Source: Rhodopirellula sp. (GTDB taxonomy: Bacteria; Planctomycetota; Planctomycetia; Pirellulales; Pirellulaceae). Taken from it: DNA of 64,000 bases. Shown in pieces: positions 38,030 to 47,422 of this stretch. Location: positions 52,801 through 116,800 of the forward strand of contig NZGD01000127.1 of the NCBI GenBank assembly GCA_002690925.1, read 5' to 3'. A program made the position numbers and the translations under genes. Within the stretch, counting starts at the first letter, position 1. Each line of letters begins with the position of its first letter. The notes below the pieces were generated by a model that saw nothing but the letters and a program-made list of their open reading frames with translations, was not told the origin of the DNA and searched no databases.

Positions 38030-38470
38030 TCAAGCTGAAGATTCTGTCGTCAGAACTCGTTTGCCACTCTTGCTCCGGATGCGATTGATCGCAGACAGGA
38101 TACCTTTACGTCGCGCGAGACGCTGCGTCATTTCGTGTTTATAGGGGACATCCATCAGCGTCACCCCCAACAAGATAAATAGAATACCCTGGCCGGGAGT
38201 AAATAGCATGACGACGCCGGTGGTTACAAGAATCAACCCAAGCGAGTTGAGCACGATTTTTCGCGCAAAATAGGATAGCGGCGATGGTGGCGTTGTATGA
38301 CACTTAGTGGTGGCAGGGCGAAGCAGGTAATCTTCGGGAAGTCGTAAAATCAACAGCCATGCGATCACGAGGCTGCCAATGAATACGGGAACTGACACGG
38401 CCAGGATCCAGACGAAGTACTGAGAGCCCCATTCGTTGGTGGTTGCGACAATGTTTTCAAGTGTCTGCAT
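38030..38470 (-). CDS. PGPGW-like small membrane protein
   Basis: I start at the ATG giving MQTLENIVATTNEWG; an upstream in-frame TTG is less likely. The 146-residue protein has a first helix WILAVSVPVFIGSLVIAWLL and a second hydrophobic block LGLILVTTGVVMLFTPGQGILFILLGVTL. The TPGQG turn inside it corresponds to the PGPGW motif of the family of putative transmembrane proteins. A basic tail (RLARRKGILSAINRIRSKSGKR) follows, so the C-terminus is probably cytoplasmic. Function is unknown. No operon partner is evident. Confidence 0.72.
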   Translation of the reverse strand: MQTLENIVATTNEWGSQYFVWILAVSVPVFIGSLVIAWLLILRLPEDYLLRPATTKCHTTPPSPLSYFARKIVLNSLGLILVTTGVVMLFTPGQGILFILLGVTLMDVPYKHEMTQRLARRKGILSAINRIRSKSGKRVLTTESSA

Positions 38471-38717
38471 CAAATGGTGGGGGCTCAAGTACGGCAAAAG
38501 ACGGGAACGAAGGCACTCAATATGCTTGTGACTTTCCTCTCTGAAATGATCGAGGCAGACGAGTTGAAAGTCAAATCATGTTGTGCTGGGGCCGCAAGTT
38601 ATCATCGAGGCAACAGAGGGACCGGTGCCCAGACTTTGCAAAGCCAGTTCGTCCGTCGCTGGGAACCTATCTTGTCAGACTTCGAACGGTCCCGTGTCGT
38701 GCGACAGCGAGCGGGGC

Positions 38718-40820
38718 TTAGCGATTGATAATGGGTGCCCTTTGGGCAAGTTGCCAATAGGTCATGGGGCCAGCGGCGCGTGGAATGAGCGAAGTGCGTT
38801 GCGTGGCCGGTAATCGCGCTCGGACGACGTCATACAGATCGCGGAGCATGATCTCATTATCGCCGTAGTAGCTGTGACCGAGAAGGCTCAGGTCCGTGCC
38901 GCTGACATCGATGGTTTCGATGCCAGGGACGATGACAATGTCGGCGCCGCTGTCACCTGCCCTCGGATAACCGTTTACCTTTCTTGAAGCGATCAGTGCC
39001 TGATCCTCCGACGAGGCATAGAGAGTCACGTGTTTTGCAACCTTAACGAGTGCGGGCGCGGCATCGCGACGGAAGTAGTCTGCATCAATATCAGGAGCGG
39101 CTAGGACAATTCGGTCAAACAACGGGGGATCGACTGGGTCTTGCTGTTGACTGATTTGGCGAATTGCTGATGTCATGGCACGGTTGCCCATGCTGTGGGC
39201 GATCACATTGATCGAGTCGGCTCCTGTCTCTGTCGCAAGTTTTAGTAGGAAGCCTTGGAGGTGTGGCACCGTCCAGTCTGCGTTGTTGGCGTCAATTGGG
39301 TAACCCGTCAGGGTCGCTTGGCTGGGCCAACTGTAGCAAACAGGCACACCTTCGAACGGCAGGTCGACTGCTAATTGGGCAGTCCGTAATAAGGCCGACT
39401 CAAAGCTTACGTTATAGCCATGGATAAAGACCAGCAGGTCGTGCGCTGGGGCCTTTGCAACAGCATTCGAAATTTTGAGTTCGAAATCATCGTCAAGCAA
39501 CTCAACAGCATCCGTTAACACAAGATGTTTGGTTTGATCCTCCCGGACTTCGAATCTAAGCAGGCTGGGGCGTTCTACCACCCCGCGTTCGTGCAGGTCG
39601 GGAACGGAGACCTCGGCAATGCCGTGAGTGAATTGCCCCCGTTCACCCGTGTAATTTACTCCATGCTTTTCAATGGTGGTTTGACCAAGAAAGATCAGGC
39701 CGCCTGCCATGCAACCCGTCAAGCAGCCTAGGATCGCACCGATGCCCGCAGCTTGAGCTCGGCTACGCAAGGTCGATATACCTGCATACGCGATTGCCAG
39801 TAGTGAAAAGAAAGTCAATGACATGAATGTCGTCCTCCGACCTGACAACTCATAGGCAGCAAGAGAGACATGACTTCGTTGACGGTCTGTGGCGTAATAG
39901 ACCTGTATTCTCGAATAGCCCGCGTCGGTTGACAGAGTTCCCGCCGGCATGCCAGACCCTGCTCTCGTGGAGACTTGGGAATTTTCGACATCCTGTGCCA
40001 GCGTTGTTGCAGTTGCTGCAGAAATCTCCGGCTGCACTTCGAATCGTTGCGGATCGGAAGTCGCTACGCGAGTAGTTGGTCTCGCTGTGCGCGACTCCAT
40101 CGCTAGCATTCGTCGTTCGCGTTCAAAACTATTGTTGGTAGCCGCACTGGGTGACCTCGTTAACGCACTCGGTGACATGGTCGGTGAGAGTGGACTTTGC
40201 AGGCCAGATGCCGGTGCCAATGGATCTGAAGGAGGTGGCACGGTCGGTGCAGCGAGTGAAAATGGCGTGCGAGGCGTTGAAAGAATACTGCTCGGAGGTA
40301 ACGCGCGAGACTGTGGGCTTGCCTTCCATGCGGGGGACGTTGACAGGGTTGTGTCGGGGCTCAGTGGTTTATCGTGTTCGGTTACCCGCGGGTCTGAAGG
40401 TGAAGCAGGTTCAGAACCTGCCCGCGTCTGTCGCGTTTTGCTGAGAAGAGAGGGGGCTCTTGATTCTGTTGTTGTCTTCGAAAATGAGTCCGGAAGTGTG
40501 AGAGTTGAAATATCTGGAATTAGGGGCGGGGGCGACTTTACACTGCCGGCGATTTCAGTTGACAGGGTAGGATTCGGATGGGTCCCGGCAGAGGAGATCG
40601 GCTTCGGTTGGATGCCATTGCTTGCAGGTGCTGCTGTAGGGAGTTGTGGCAGGATCGCCGCTTCAACGCTTGTGTCTGGGAGAGTGGCTGACGATTCTGG
40701 TTCTGGCGTTCCCGCTTGCTCGTCTTGAGCGCATCCAGCCAACAAAATACAGCAAATTATGATTGTTGGCGTATTATTTCGGACATGGGATATTGCGGTC
40801 ATCATTTGATTTCTCGGCAT
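38718..40820 (-). CDS. DUF900-type alpha/beta hydrolase lipoprotein
   Basis: The 700-residue protein has a lipoprotein signal with Cys30 after LAG; an internal Met at position 7 may be the true start. Residues 31-300 are a Pro/Ser/Thr-rich, presumably disordered linker. The DUF900 region begins at SRIQVYYATDRQR. It is interrupted by two hydrophobic segments (TFMSLTFFSLLAIAYAGIS and GIGAILGCLTGCMAGGLIFL), then continues with VFIHGYNVSFESALLRTAQL, YSWPSQATLTGY, the nucleophile elbow VIAHSMGNRAM, and IVLAAPDIDADYF. Such hydrolases have unknown substrates. If the lipid anchor is used, the middle hydrophobic segments place the catalytic part at the membrane again, an unusual topology. The Pro/Ser-rich linker produces long spurious frames on the opposite strand. 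Confidence 0.85.
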   Translation of the reverse strand: MPRNQMMTAISHVRNNTPTIIICCILLAGCAQDEQAGTPEPESSATLPDTSVEAAILPQLPTAAPASNGIQPKPISSAGTHPNPTLSTEIAGSVKSPPPLIPDISTLTLPDSFSKTTTESRAPSLLSKTRQTRAGSEPASPSDPRVTEHDKPLSPDTTLSTSPAWKASPQSRALPPSSILSTPRTPFSLAAPTVPPPSDPLAPASGLQSPLSPTMSPSALTRSPSAATNNSFERERRMLAMESRTARPTTRVATSDPQRFEVQPEISAATATTLAQDVENSQVSTRAGSGMPAGTLSTDAGYSRIQVYYATDRQRSHVSLAAYELSGRRTTFMSLTFFSLLAIAYAGISTLRSRAQAAGIGAILGCLTGCMAGGLIFLGQTTIEKHGVNYTGERGQFTHGIAEVSVPDLHERGVVERPSLLRFEVREDQTKHLVLTDAVELLDDDFELKISNAVAKAPAHDLLVFIHGYNVSFESALLRTAQLAVDLPFEGVPVCYSWPSQATLTGYPIDANNADWTVPHLQGFLLKLATETGADSINVIAHSMGNRAMTSAIRQISQQQDPVDPPLFDRIVLAAPDIDADYFRRDAAPALVKVAKHVTLYASSEDQALIASRKVNGYPRAGDSGADIVIVPGIETIDVSGTDLSLLGHSYYGDNEIMLRDLYDVVRARLPATQRTSLIPRAAGPMTYWQLAQRAPIINR

Positions 40821-40980
40821 TGTTGACGATGTCGTCTTGGTATCCGAGATCTAACAAGTTCAATGGCCCCGCGTCGATGGCAGCGGTCATCGCTGTCTCC
40901 ATGGGTAGGACGCAATGCTAGCGAGGAGCGTCACCTCAAGTTTTGTTTTGCAGCGTTCGCGGGGCAGTAAATGACCGATT

Positions 40981-41484
40981 TTAGGCCTTTGAACGCAGGC
41001 GTTCTCGCAACGGCTGGATGATTTCTTGCGGCACAAATTTGGCCAGCTGCTCATCGTCATCACTGAGTGCTGCGATTTGCTTCAGTAGTGAGCTGCTAAC
41101 GTGGGCGTATCGCTCGGCCGCCATCAGAAATACCGTCTCTATGTCAGGTGCTAGCTGGTGATTTGCCATCATCATGGTGAATTCGCCCGCGATATCGGTA
41201 AGAGGACGAATCCCACGCACCATCACTCTCGCTCCGAGGCTTCGCACAAAATCTACTGCCAAGCCATCGAATACCTCGACACGAACGTGGGCCAGCCCGC
41301 CGGTAACGCTACGCACCAAATCAACTCGCTGGTTTGGATCGAACAATGACCGCTTGTCTGCATTGCTTCCCACGCCAATCACCAATTCATCAAACAGGGG
41401 AGCCGCTCGCTGAATGATATGCAGGTGGCCAAGTGTGATGGGGTCAAACGAGCCTGTGTAGACGGCGGTTCTTGGGTGGGGCAT
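40981..41484 (-). CDS. coaD: Phosphopantetheine adenylyltransferase
   Basis: The 167-residue protein matches CoaD closely in length and motifs: TAVYTGSFDPITLGHLHII with the nucleotide-binding TLGH, FDELVIGVGSNADKRSLF, GLAVDFVRSLGARVMVRGIR, ANHQLAPDIETVFLMA and YAHVSSSLLKQIAAL. The enzyme transfers AMP from ATP to 4'-phosphopantetheine, making dephospho-CoA, the fourth step of CoA synthesis, in the cytoplasm. A tandem repeat of 17-bp units lies immediately upstream, in what must be its promoter or leader region. Neighbours have no CoA-related role. Confidence 0.96.
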   Translation of the reverse strand: MPHPRTAVYTGSFDPITLGHLHIIQRAAPLFDELVIGVGSNADKRSLFDPNQRVDLVRSVTGGLAHVRVEVFDGLAVDFVRSLGARVMVRGIRPLTDIAGEFTMMMANHQLAPDIETVFLMAAERYAHVSSSLLKQIAALSDDDEQLAKFVPQEIIQPLRERLRSKA

Positions 41485-41494
41485 CAGTACACTT

Positions 41495-41537
41495 GTTTGT
41501 CTGTGATGTTGGTTTGTCTGTGATGTTGGTTTGTCTG
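41495..41537. repeat. 17-bp tandem repeat, 2.5 copies, upstream of coaD
   Basis: The unit gtttgtctgtgatgttg occurs twice perfectly, followed by gtttgtctg. It begins 11 bases from the coaD start codon, so it occupies the leader and possibly the promoter. Confidence 0.95.
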
Positions 41538-41700
41538 AAAGGCTGAGGTTGGCGTGTTACCGGCCTGTGTTGGGAAGCTGTTAGGGGTAAACGATGAAGC
41601 TTTCTTTTATCTTCGGTGCGGTTCTCAGTCCTCAGGGAGTGTATCTGCTTTGGGGCCCCGCCTTCCAGCTTGAGGTCCCCTTTTTCAACCTGGGGTAAGG

Positions 41701-42825
41701 TTATTTCTTGCGAGGCATCGAACGCACGACGTCAACAAGTCTTTGCAGGTCGCTTTCATCATTGTAGGCATGGATGGCGGCTCTGACTCCGCCGTCTCGG
41801 CACGATAACACCACCTTTTGTTGCATTGCTTCTTTTCTGATTGTGGCAGGCTCAAGTCCCTCGACTTCGAACGTCACAATTCCACTTTGGTGTTGTGCTG
41901 CATTCGGAAATCGAGTCACCGCGCCAGCATCTTTGAGTTGTTGATCAAGTGTTGTGGCTAATTGGCATATTCGGGAAGAAATTGCATTTTGACCCAGTTC
42001 ATGCCTGATGTCGATGATCATTTGCAGGCTTGCCGAGAGCGCGGCTGCTCCCATCATGTTGGCTGAGCCTGCTTCGAAACGGGCGGCGGCATCCCTGAGT
42101 TCCAGCCTGGGTTCCGCATAATTAAACGAGTTTTTCACGCTGCCCCATCCCACGTTGAGGCAACGCAGTTTTTCCAGATGGCGTTTGGCAATCATGGCTA
42201 CCCCAGCACCTTCGGGGCCGAGCAACCACTTATGTCCGTCTGCAGCGAGAAAGTCGACGGGGATTTTTTTCAGGTCTAAGGGATAAACCCCAAGCCCCTG
42301 AATGGCGTCCAAAAAGACAAGAACCCCGCGTCGATGGGCCTGTTGGACTAGGTTTTCAAGGTCGATACGAAAGCCGCTTGCATAGCCAACCCAGCTGACG
42401 GAGATCATTCGAGTGGTTTCGTTTACCTGTGACATCAGCGATTCGACGGTCACTTCGCCGTTTTGGCGGGGGGCTATTCGCACTTCGACCCCCTTGGCCT
42501 GTTGGTTTTGCCAAGGGAATAAATTGCTTGGAAATTCACCCTCGGGCACGACCACGCTATCCCCATTTTTCCAAGGCCAACCTTCGGCGACGAGATTAAT
42601 GCCTGTTGTCGTATTGGGAATCAGGCAGATTTCATTGCCGTCGCAATTCAGCAATCCGGCGAACTGTCGCCTCAGATGTTCGACTTTGGCGGCCCATTCA
42701 GGCCAGACGGTATCACCCTGTTCAGCAGCCTGAGCGGCAAAATGGGCAATCGCCATGGCAGCCGGTTTTGACAGGGGGCCGACCGCTGCATGGTCGAAAT
42801 ATGCCCATTCAGGGGCGATGGACAT
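41701..42825 (-). CDS. Class V PLP-dependent aminotransferase / cysteine-desulfurase-like enzyme
   Basis: The 374-residue protein belongs to the class V aminotransferase fold: WAYFDHAAVGPLS at the start, LIPNTTTGINLVAEGWPW, VPEGEFPSNLFPWQN, ISVSWVGYASGFRIDLENL, LDAIQGLGVYPLDL and ADGHKWLLGPEGAG, where Lys is the PLP-binding residue. It most resembles the isopenicillin-N-epimerase and selenocysteine-lyase-like branch rather than housekeeping IscS, because no catalytic Cys loop is apparent in SNMMGAAALSAS. Substrate is unknown. It is cytoplasmic and stands apart from neighbours. Confidence 0.88.
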   Translation of the reverse strand: MSIAPEWAYFDHAAVGPLSKPAAMAIAHFAAQAAEQGDTVWPEWAAKVEHLRRQFAGLLNCDGNEICLIPNTTTGINLVAEGWPWKNGDSVVVPEGEFPSNLFPWQNQQAKGVEVRIAPRQNGEVTVESLMSQVNETTRMISVSWVGYASGFRIDLENLVQQAHRRGVLVFLDAIQGLGVYPLDLKKIPVDFLAADGHKWLLGPEGAGVAMIAKRHLEKLRCLNVGWGSVKNSFNYAEPRLELRDAAARFEAGSANMMGAAALSASLQMIIDIRHELGQNAISSRICQLATTLDQQLKDAGAVTRFPNAAQHQSGIVTFEVEGLEPATIRKEAMQQKVVLSCRDGGVRAAIHAYNDESDLQRLVDVVRSMPRKK

Positions 42826-43113
42826 GTGCGAACGCCACCATGCCCACGGTGAATCCGAAATTTTAATTGAGATGAGAGTTGTCCCCTAGCGGCTATTCAT
42901 GGGCTAGAATCAGTTAACATTTGCAGGTAATCTGCGACAGGAACCACGTAATTCCCCGTTTTATCGATACAGTCGGTTCGCCGCCTCGCTTCGCTTAATC
43001 TAGCCTCCAAAGGTAGGCTTGGGAAATACGCCAACTAGTAACTATACTTTGATGCACAACGTGTTTATTTTCGTGACTACTCCTCCCTTCATGTCCCATC
43101 GACGAGGTTGTTA

Positions 43114-43317
43114 ATGCCCAAGGCTCTTTGCCTTATCAGCCTTGTAGCGTCGATTCTGGTCGTCGTCTTGTTTCTCGCCGATTTGGCGTTGGGACTCCTT
43201 GGCATGCAAGATTTGGCCCCATTACGGTCAGCGAATACGCTGATGGACTTTGTGTTCATCGTTGCAGGTGCAGCGTTGATTTTCATGAGTTGGACGACGT
43301 ACCGCGAACAACGCTAG
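43114..43317 (+). CDS. Small two-helix membrane protein
   Basis: The ATG has GAGG six bases upstream, better than an in-frame TTG two codons earlier. The 67-residue protein has two hydrophobic segments, ALCLISLVASILVVVLFLAD and TLMDFVFIVAGAALIFMSW, with a short loop (GMQDLAPLRSAN) and a basic tail. I do not recognise the family; small two-helix proteins of this size occur widely in planctomycetes. It is monocistronic. Confidence 0.7.
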   Translation: MPKALCLISLVASILVVVLFLADLALGLLGMQDLAPLRSANTLMDFVFIVAGAALIFMSWTTYREQR

Positions 43318-43830
43318 CTGGATGGCGTGCTTTCCTCGCGAATGCCCCGTCTGAACTCGGTGTTCATGCTCCGGAAAATGTGTCTGGTCGTCTCAACATG
43401 CGCGAATCGCGAATTTTCAAATTTTCGCCACACAGGCTCTCGTAACTGCATCAATTGCCCACAACGCTCGCTACAGAAGCCCTTGGGAACAGCGAGAATT
43501 TGTCCCTGCCAGAGTTAGTTGGCTGTACCTGAGTCAATGGATTTCTGATCTCGGTCTCGTGATCTGATTTCCTGCTGCGTTAGGAGCTCAGGCGAATTCT
43601 TATCTTCCTCGCGTTGGTCGTTGGATTGCAATCGCATGAGTCGCGAGATTGCGATGATTTACCTGCTCAGCCATCGTACATCCCTGTAACGTTGCAAAGC
43701 GTGCTTAAGATTTGACGCTGCGTGATATCACGCAGATAATGGCAGGCCCGCTGTAGATGCAACGCGTCTTTGTTTGATTCTGTGTTAGCGATCCGATTCG
43801 CATGATGGCCATGAACCGAGGATTTTTCTG
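43318..43830. other. Intergenic region, no feature recognised
   Basis: Frames in the 500 bases before the Tat-exported protein look random. A weak 9-base palindromic pattern around 43720 (gtgatatcacg) is visible but cannot be assigned to a regulator. Confidence 0.4.
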
Positions 43831-45153
43831 ATGCCACTGTCTCGACGCCAATTTCACCGAACAACCGGTGCCGCCGCGTTAACGGGTATGGCGGCATGGC
43901 CGTGGCGTCAGTCGGCCAAGGCAGAGCAGGCCGGCACCGGTCCGCTGGAGACTTTTGTCCCTACTCGATGCATCACTCGAGGTCCTGCCAACCACTGGTT
44001 TGGGTATTACGATAAACGGGAGTTTGATCCGAGCGGACGGTATGTGTTGGCAAATGAGACCTCATTTGAGGGGCGTCCACCCACTGGAGAAGATTCCATC
44101 AAGGTGGGCTATGTCGACACGCAGAATGAAGACAAGTGGTATCCCCTAGGAACCAGTCGGGCATGGGGGTGGCAGCAGGGATGCATGCTGCAGTGGGTTG
44201 GCGACCAGGGTAAGCAGGTTCTCTGGAATGATCGTGAAGGCGACAGTTTTGTTTGTCGCATCCATTCCATTGCGGATGGAAAGGTACGCACCCTGCCACG
44301 TCCGATCTACACCATCTCGCCTGATGGGAAATTCGGTTTGTCGGCAGACTTCCGAAGAATAGACAATCTGCGTCCCGGTTACGGTTATGACGGTCTGGCA
44401 GATCCTCACGTTGCTGAACGTGCGCCGTCGGAGTCAGGGATTTGGCGGATTAACATCGCGACCGGTGAGGAACGTTTGATCATGTCGCTTGCCGAGGCCG
44501 CAGCTATTCCTTGGCCCGGTGGTGATCGCTATGAACGGGCATGGCATTACTTCAATCACCTGCTGATCAATCCATCTGGGACGCGGTTTACCGTGCTGCA
44601 TCGTTACCGACCTGAGTTTGATCCAGAGACACTGAGTTTTGGGGGTACCGCTAACAATGGTTTTATTACTCGCATGATCACAGCGAACCTGGATGGATCT
44701 CATCGCTTTGTTTTAGATCCCAGCGGTTTCACCTCGCACTTCATTTGGAAAAATGATGAAGAAATTACGATGTGGACACGACCCAAAGGGGCGGTATCGG
44801 GATTTTATACGCTCAAAGACAAGACACGGGAAATCATCCCTGTGGGGCAGGAAAAAATGCCTACCAATGGGCACAACACTTATTTGCCACGTCCTTATCA
44901 GGACTGGATTCTTAATGACACTTATCCTGATCGAAAGACTTCACGCCAGACGGTGTTTTTGTATCACGTGCCGAGTGATCGGCGTTTTGATCTTGGCCAT
45001 TTTCCTTCACCCAAGGCTTATCGAGGAGAGTGGCGATGCGACACACATCCGCGTTCCAGCGATGATGGCACGATGGTTGCAATCGATAGCCCGCACGATC
45101 ATGGACGCCAGGTTCATTTGATGGATGTACGAAGTATCCTCGAGTCGATTTAG
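43831..45153 (+). CDS. Tat-exported beta-propeller protein (oligogalacturonate-lyase-like)
   Basis: The 440-residue product starts with a twin-arginine signal, SRRQFHRTTG, then an Ala-rich hydrophobic stretch. The mature protein opens with ANHWFGYYDKREFDPSGRYVL and shows repeated blades: IKVGYVDTQNEDKWYPLG, QGCMLQWVGDQGKQVLWND, YTISPDGKFGLSADFRR, MITANLDGSHRFVLDP and WRCDTHPRSSDDGTMVAIDS. This is the WD40/TolB-like propeller of the oligogalacturonate lyase-like family (Pectate lyase 22). His in HWFGYY and HYFNH may be metal ligands. A role in breakdown of acidic sugars is inferred from family, not shown. A 5-bp hairpin (ggcgg/ccgcc) lies right after the stop, between converging genes. Confidence 0.8.
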   Translation: MPLSRRQFHRTTGAAALTGMAAWPWRQSAKAEQAGTGPLETFVPTRCITRGPANHWFGYYDKREFDPSGRYVLANETSFEGRPPTGEDSIKVGYVDTQNEDKWYPLGTSRAWGWQQGCMLQWVGDQGKQVLWNDREGDSFVCRIHSIADGKVRTLPRPIYTISPDGKFGLSADFRRIDNLRPGYGYDGLADPHVAERAPSESGIWRINIATGEERLIMSLAEAAAIPWPGGDRYERAWHYFNHLLINPSGTRFTVLHRYRPEFDPETLSFGGTANNGFITRMITANLDGSHRFVLDPSGFTSHFIWKNDEEITMWTRPKGAVSGFYTLKDKTREIIPVGQEKMPTNGHNTYLPRPYQDWILNDTYPDRKTSRQTVFLYHVPSDRRFDLGHFPSPKAYRGEWRCDTHPRSSDDGTMVAIDSPHDHGRQVHLMDVRSILESI

Positions 45154-45196
45154 CAGGCGGAATGATCTCCCGCCATTCAAAATTCCTGCATACGTA

Positions 45197-46522
45197 TTAC
45201 TGCTGCTCTTTCTTTAGCAGTTCCAACGCGGCGCCTGTCATCGTAAGAATCCCGGTAGTCAGGGTGGGCTCGACGTCGGGATAGTACTGGCTGCTGTGCA
45301 AGGACGGTGGGGGAACACCAAGTGCTTTGAAGCGATCAAGGCGTGATTGATTCACGCTGCCCAACCGGTACATCAGGATCGGCACACCTTCGCGACCATA
45401 GCGGCTGAAATCTTCGCCGCCCATCGAAGGCTCATCAACTGAAACCTTATCGGTTCCAAGAGTGGTCTCGAATACTGTTTTAAGCCGTGCTGTCAGGTCA
45501 TCGTCGTTCCGAAGTGAGGGGGTGCCTTCGCTGATCGTGATCTCTGGTGCTGGAGCATCAAAGCTGATTGCCACTGCTTTGGCTTTGCGTTGTATGGCGT
45601 TGAGGACTTTTTGGCGAACCGACTCGCTGTAGCTTCTCACGGTCAATTGCAAATCACACTCATTGCCGATGATATTGTGTTTGGTGCCTCCATGAATCGA
45701 GCCGACGGTGACCACTGCGGGTTCGATCGGTTTGATCTCGCGACTGACAATCGTTTGAAGTGACATCACCAGTTGCGCGGCTTGCACGATTGGGTCGATG
45801 GTCGTGTGGGGGGCCGATCCATGACCTCCACGCCCTTTCATGCGGATGTCCACGCTATCAACGTTGGCCAATGCATAGCCGGGGAGCACTCCAACATTAC
45901 CGGTCGGTTTGTCACCGCTGACATGCAGCGCGACGGCAAAGTCAGGCTTGAGGAAACGTTTGAATAAACCATCTGTCAACATCGCCTTGGCACCAGCGCC
46001 GCGTTCCTCCGCTGGTTGGCCGATGACCATGAGAGTGCCTGACCAAAGATCGCGATGTTCAGCCATGTACTGGGCGGTCCCAACCAGATTTGTCATGTGG
46101 ATATCATGCCCGCAAGCATGCATCACGCCGGTTGTCGCACCACCTGGTAATTCGATCTTTACCTCCGAGGCATAGGGTAACTGGGTCTGCTCCATCACGG
46201 GCAAGGCATCCAAATCACATCTGAGCATGACGGTGGGGCCAGGCCCGTTCCTTAGGATTCCGACGATGCCATGTCCCCCAACCGTCGTGGTCACTTGAAA
46301 CCCGCTCTTCTGCCATTGGTTGGCAACGTATTGGGCGGTCGCTTGCTCCTGAAATGACACTTCCGGATGGGTGTGCAGCCATTGATACATCTGTACCAGA
46401 TTGGGGAGCTGATCTTGGATCCATTTTTGCCGCTCCAAGGTGCTCTGCGAAGATGTGAAAAGCTCAGCCATTGCCGCAGAGGTCGGAATCAACAAGCAAA
46501 CGATTGCGATGAAGCATTTCAC
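45197..46522 (-). CDS. Exported M20-family amidohydrolase (hippuricase-like)
   Basis: The frame extends far upstream, but I start at the GTG giving MKCFIAIVCLLIPTSAAMA: it makes a perfect signal peptide and has AAGG upstream, whereas the longer frame would overlap the divergent gene's promoter. The 441-residue protein has the M20 metal-site motifs MLRCDLDALP, MHACGHDIHM, GQPAEERGAGAKAML and GGEDFSRYG, and the dimerisation-domain stretch RGGHGSAPHTTIDP. Family members hydrolyse amide bonds of N-acyl amino acids. The last 40 residues carry HSSQYYPD, which completes the metal site. It is likely periplasmic. It is divergent from the ArsC-like gene. Confidence 0.9.
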   Translation of the reverse strand: MKCFIAIVCLLIPTSAAMAELFTSSQSTLERQKWIQDQLPNLVQMYQWLHTHPEVSFQEQATAQYVANQWQKSGFQVTTTVGGHGIVGILRNGPGPTVMLRCDLDALPVMEQTQLPYASEVKIELPGGATTGVMHACGHDIHMTNLVGTAQYMAEHRDLWSGTLMVIGQPAEERGAGAKAMLTDGLFKRFLKPDFAVALHVSGDKPTGNVGVLPGYALANVDSVDIRMKGRGGHGSAPHTTIDPIVQAAQLVMSLQTIVSREIKPIEPAVVTVGSIHGGTKHNIIGNECDLQLTVRSYSESVRQKVLNAIQRKAKAVAISFDAPAPEITISEGTPSLRNDDDLTARLKTVFETTLGTDKVSVDEPSMGGEDFSRYGREGVPILMYRLGSVNQSRLDRFKALGVPPPSLHSSQYYPDVEPTLTTGILTMTGAALELLKKEQQ

Positions 46523-46712
46523 GGGACATGACCTTAGGCGTGAATGGAAAATGGTGGGAGCCGCATCATTGTAGACGGAAACAGCTTTTCTGCGGGAACT
46601 TGTTCTGACGCGTGGGCGAGTTGTGACCATATTGGTATAAAAGCTCCTCAGCCGCCATGATGAAAACGCGGTAAACTGAGCCCGAACCACTGATCAACAA
46701 GGTGATTAGTTC

Positions 46713-47135
46713 ATGAACAAACGTGTTCTCATTCTTTGTACTGGAAACTCCTGTCGTTCGCAGATGGCTGAATTTCTCTGGAATCATCTGGGTGAAGGTG
46801 ATTGGGTTGCGGAGTCCGCTGGCTCGAATCCTGCTGGGTATGTTCATCCACTCGCGATCGCCGCGATGAAGGAACTTGATCAAGACCTGAGTAACGCAAC
46901 CAGCAAACACGTTGACCAGTTCTTGGATCAGCCGATCGATCTGGTCGTTACTGTCTGTGATGGTGCCAAGGAATCTTGCCCCACCTTGCCCCGAGTGGCG
47001 GAAGCTCTGCACTGGCCCTTCTTTGATCCTGCCGACGCGGAGGGGAGTGAGCAGGAAAGGCTGCAGGTTTTCCGCGAGGTACGAGACGAGATCAGAGCTC
47101 GGATTGAACACTACTTGGCCAACCCGGATGTCTGA
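46713..47135 (+). CDS. Arsenate reductase / low-molecular-weight phosphatase family protein
   Basis: The 140-residue protein has the P-loop CTGNSCRS near residue 9, the CX5R motif of low-molecular-weight tyrosine phosphatases and thioredoxin-linked arsenate reductases. Further motifs are FVTVCDGAKESCP-like LVVTVCDGAKESCPTLP (two cysteines, Cys82 and Cys88 region, as required in the arsenate-reductase redox relay) and WPFFDPADAEGSEQERLQVF. The redox cysteines favour the arsenate reductase type over a plain phosphatase. No arsenite exporter or ArsR gene is nearby, so an arsenic-resistance role is not supported by context. An AAGGTG sequence lies before the ATG. Confidence 0.85.
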   Translation: MNKRVLILCTGNSCRSQMAEFLWNHLGEGDWVAESAGSNPAGYVHPLAIAAMKELDQDLSNATSKHVDQFLDQPIDLVVTVCDGAKESCPTLPRVAEALHWPFFDPADAEGSEQERLQVFREVRDEIRARIEHYLANPDV

Positions 47136-47202
47136 ATCGCGGTCCGTGGCATCTTCAACGAGCCCGACGTCTGATGGTGGATTTGAATCTCCACGGTCTC
47201 AG

Positions 47203-47223
47203 TCAAGGCATTAGTTGCCTTGA
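47203..47223. terminator. Perfect 8-bp hairpin after the ArsC-like gene
   Basis: The arms tcaaggca and tgccttga pair perfectly around ttagt. It lies 70 bases after the stop codon. No T-tract follows, so a terminator role is possible but unproven. Confidence 0.45.
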
Positions 47224-47422
47224 TTGTGGTGACTGCCGAAAAATCTGGCCGGCTTTCTAGCTGGTTAAAAAAATGGCGGCGCAAGAAAAACGGAGCCTCC
47301 AGTTCGCTGCGTCTAGGCAACATCCAGAAGCTCCGATCGTTTTGCGGAGGGATCTTCCTGTTGAATCGATCTCGCTATCTTTGGCGGGCGACGGAACTCC
47401 CAGCCTGAACTAATCGGAGTGT

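Noticed and set aside
39949..40728. Plus-strand frame of 259 codons opposite the DUF900 lipoprotein
   Set aside because: It mirrors the Pro/Ser-rich linker of the real gene and has no recognisable domain.
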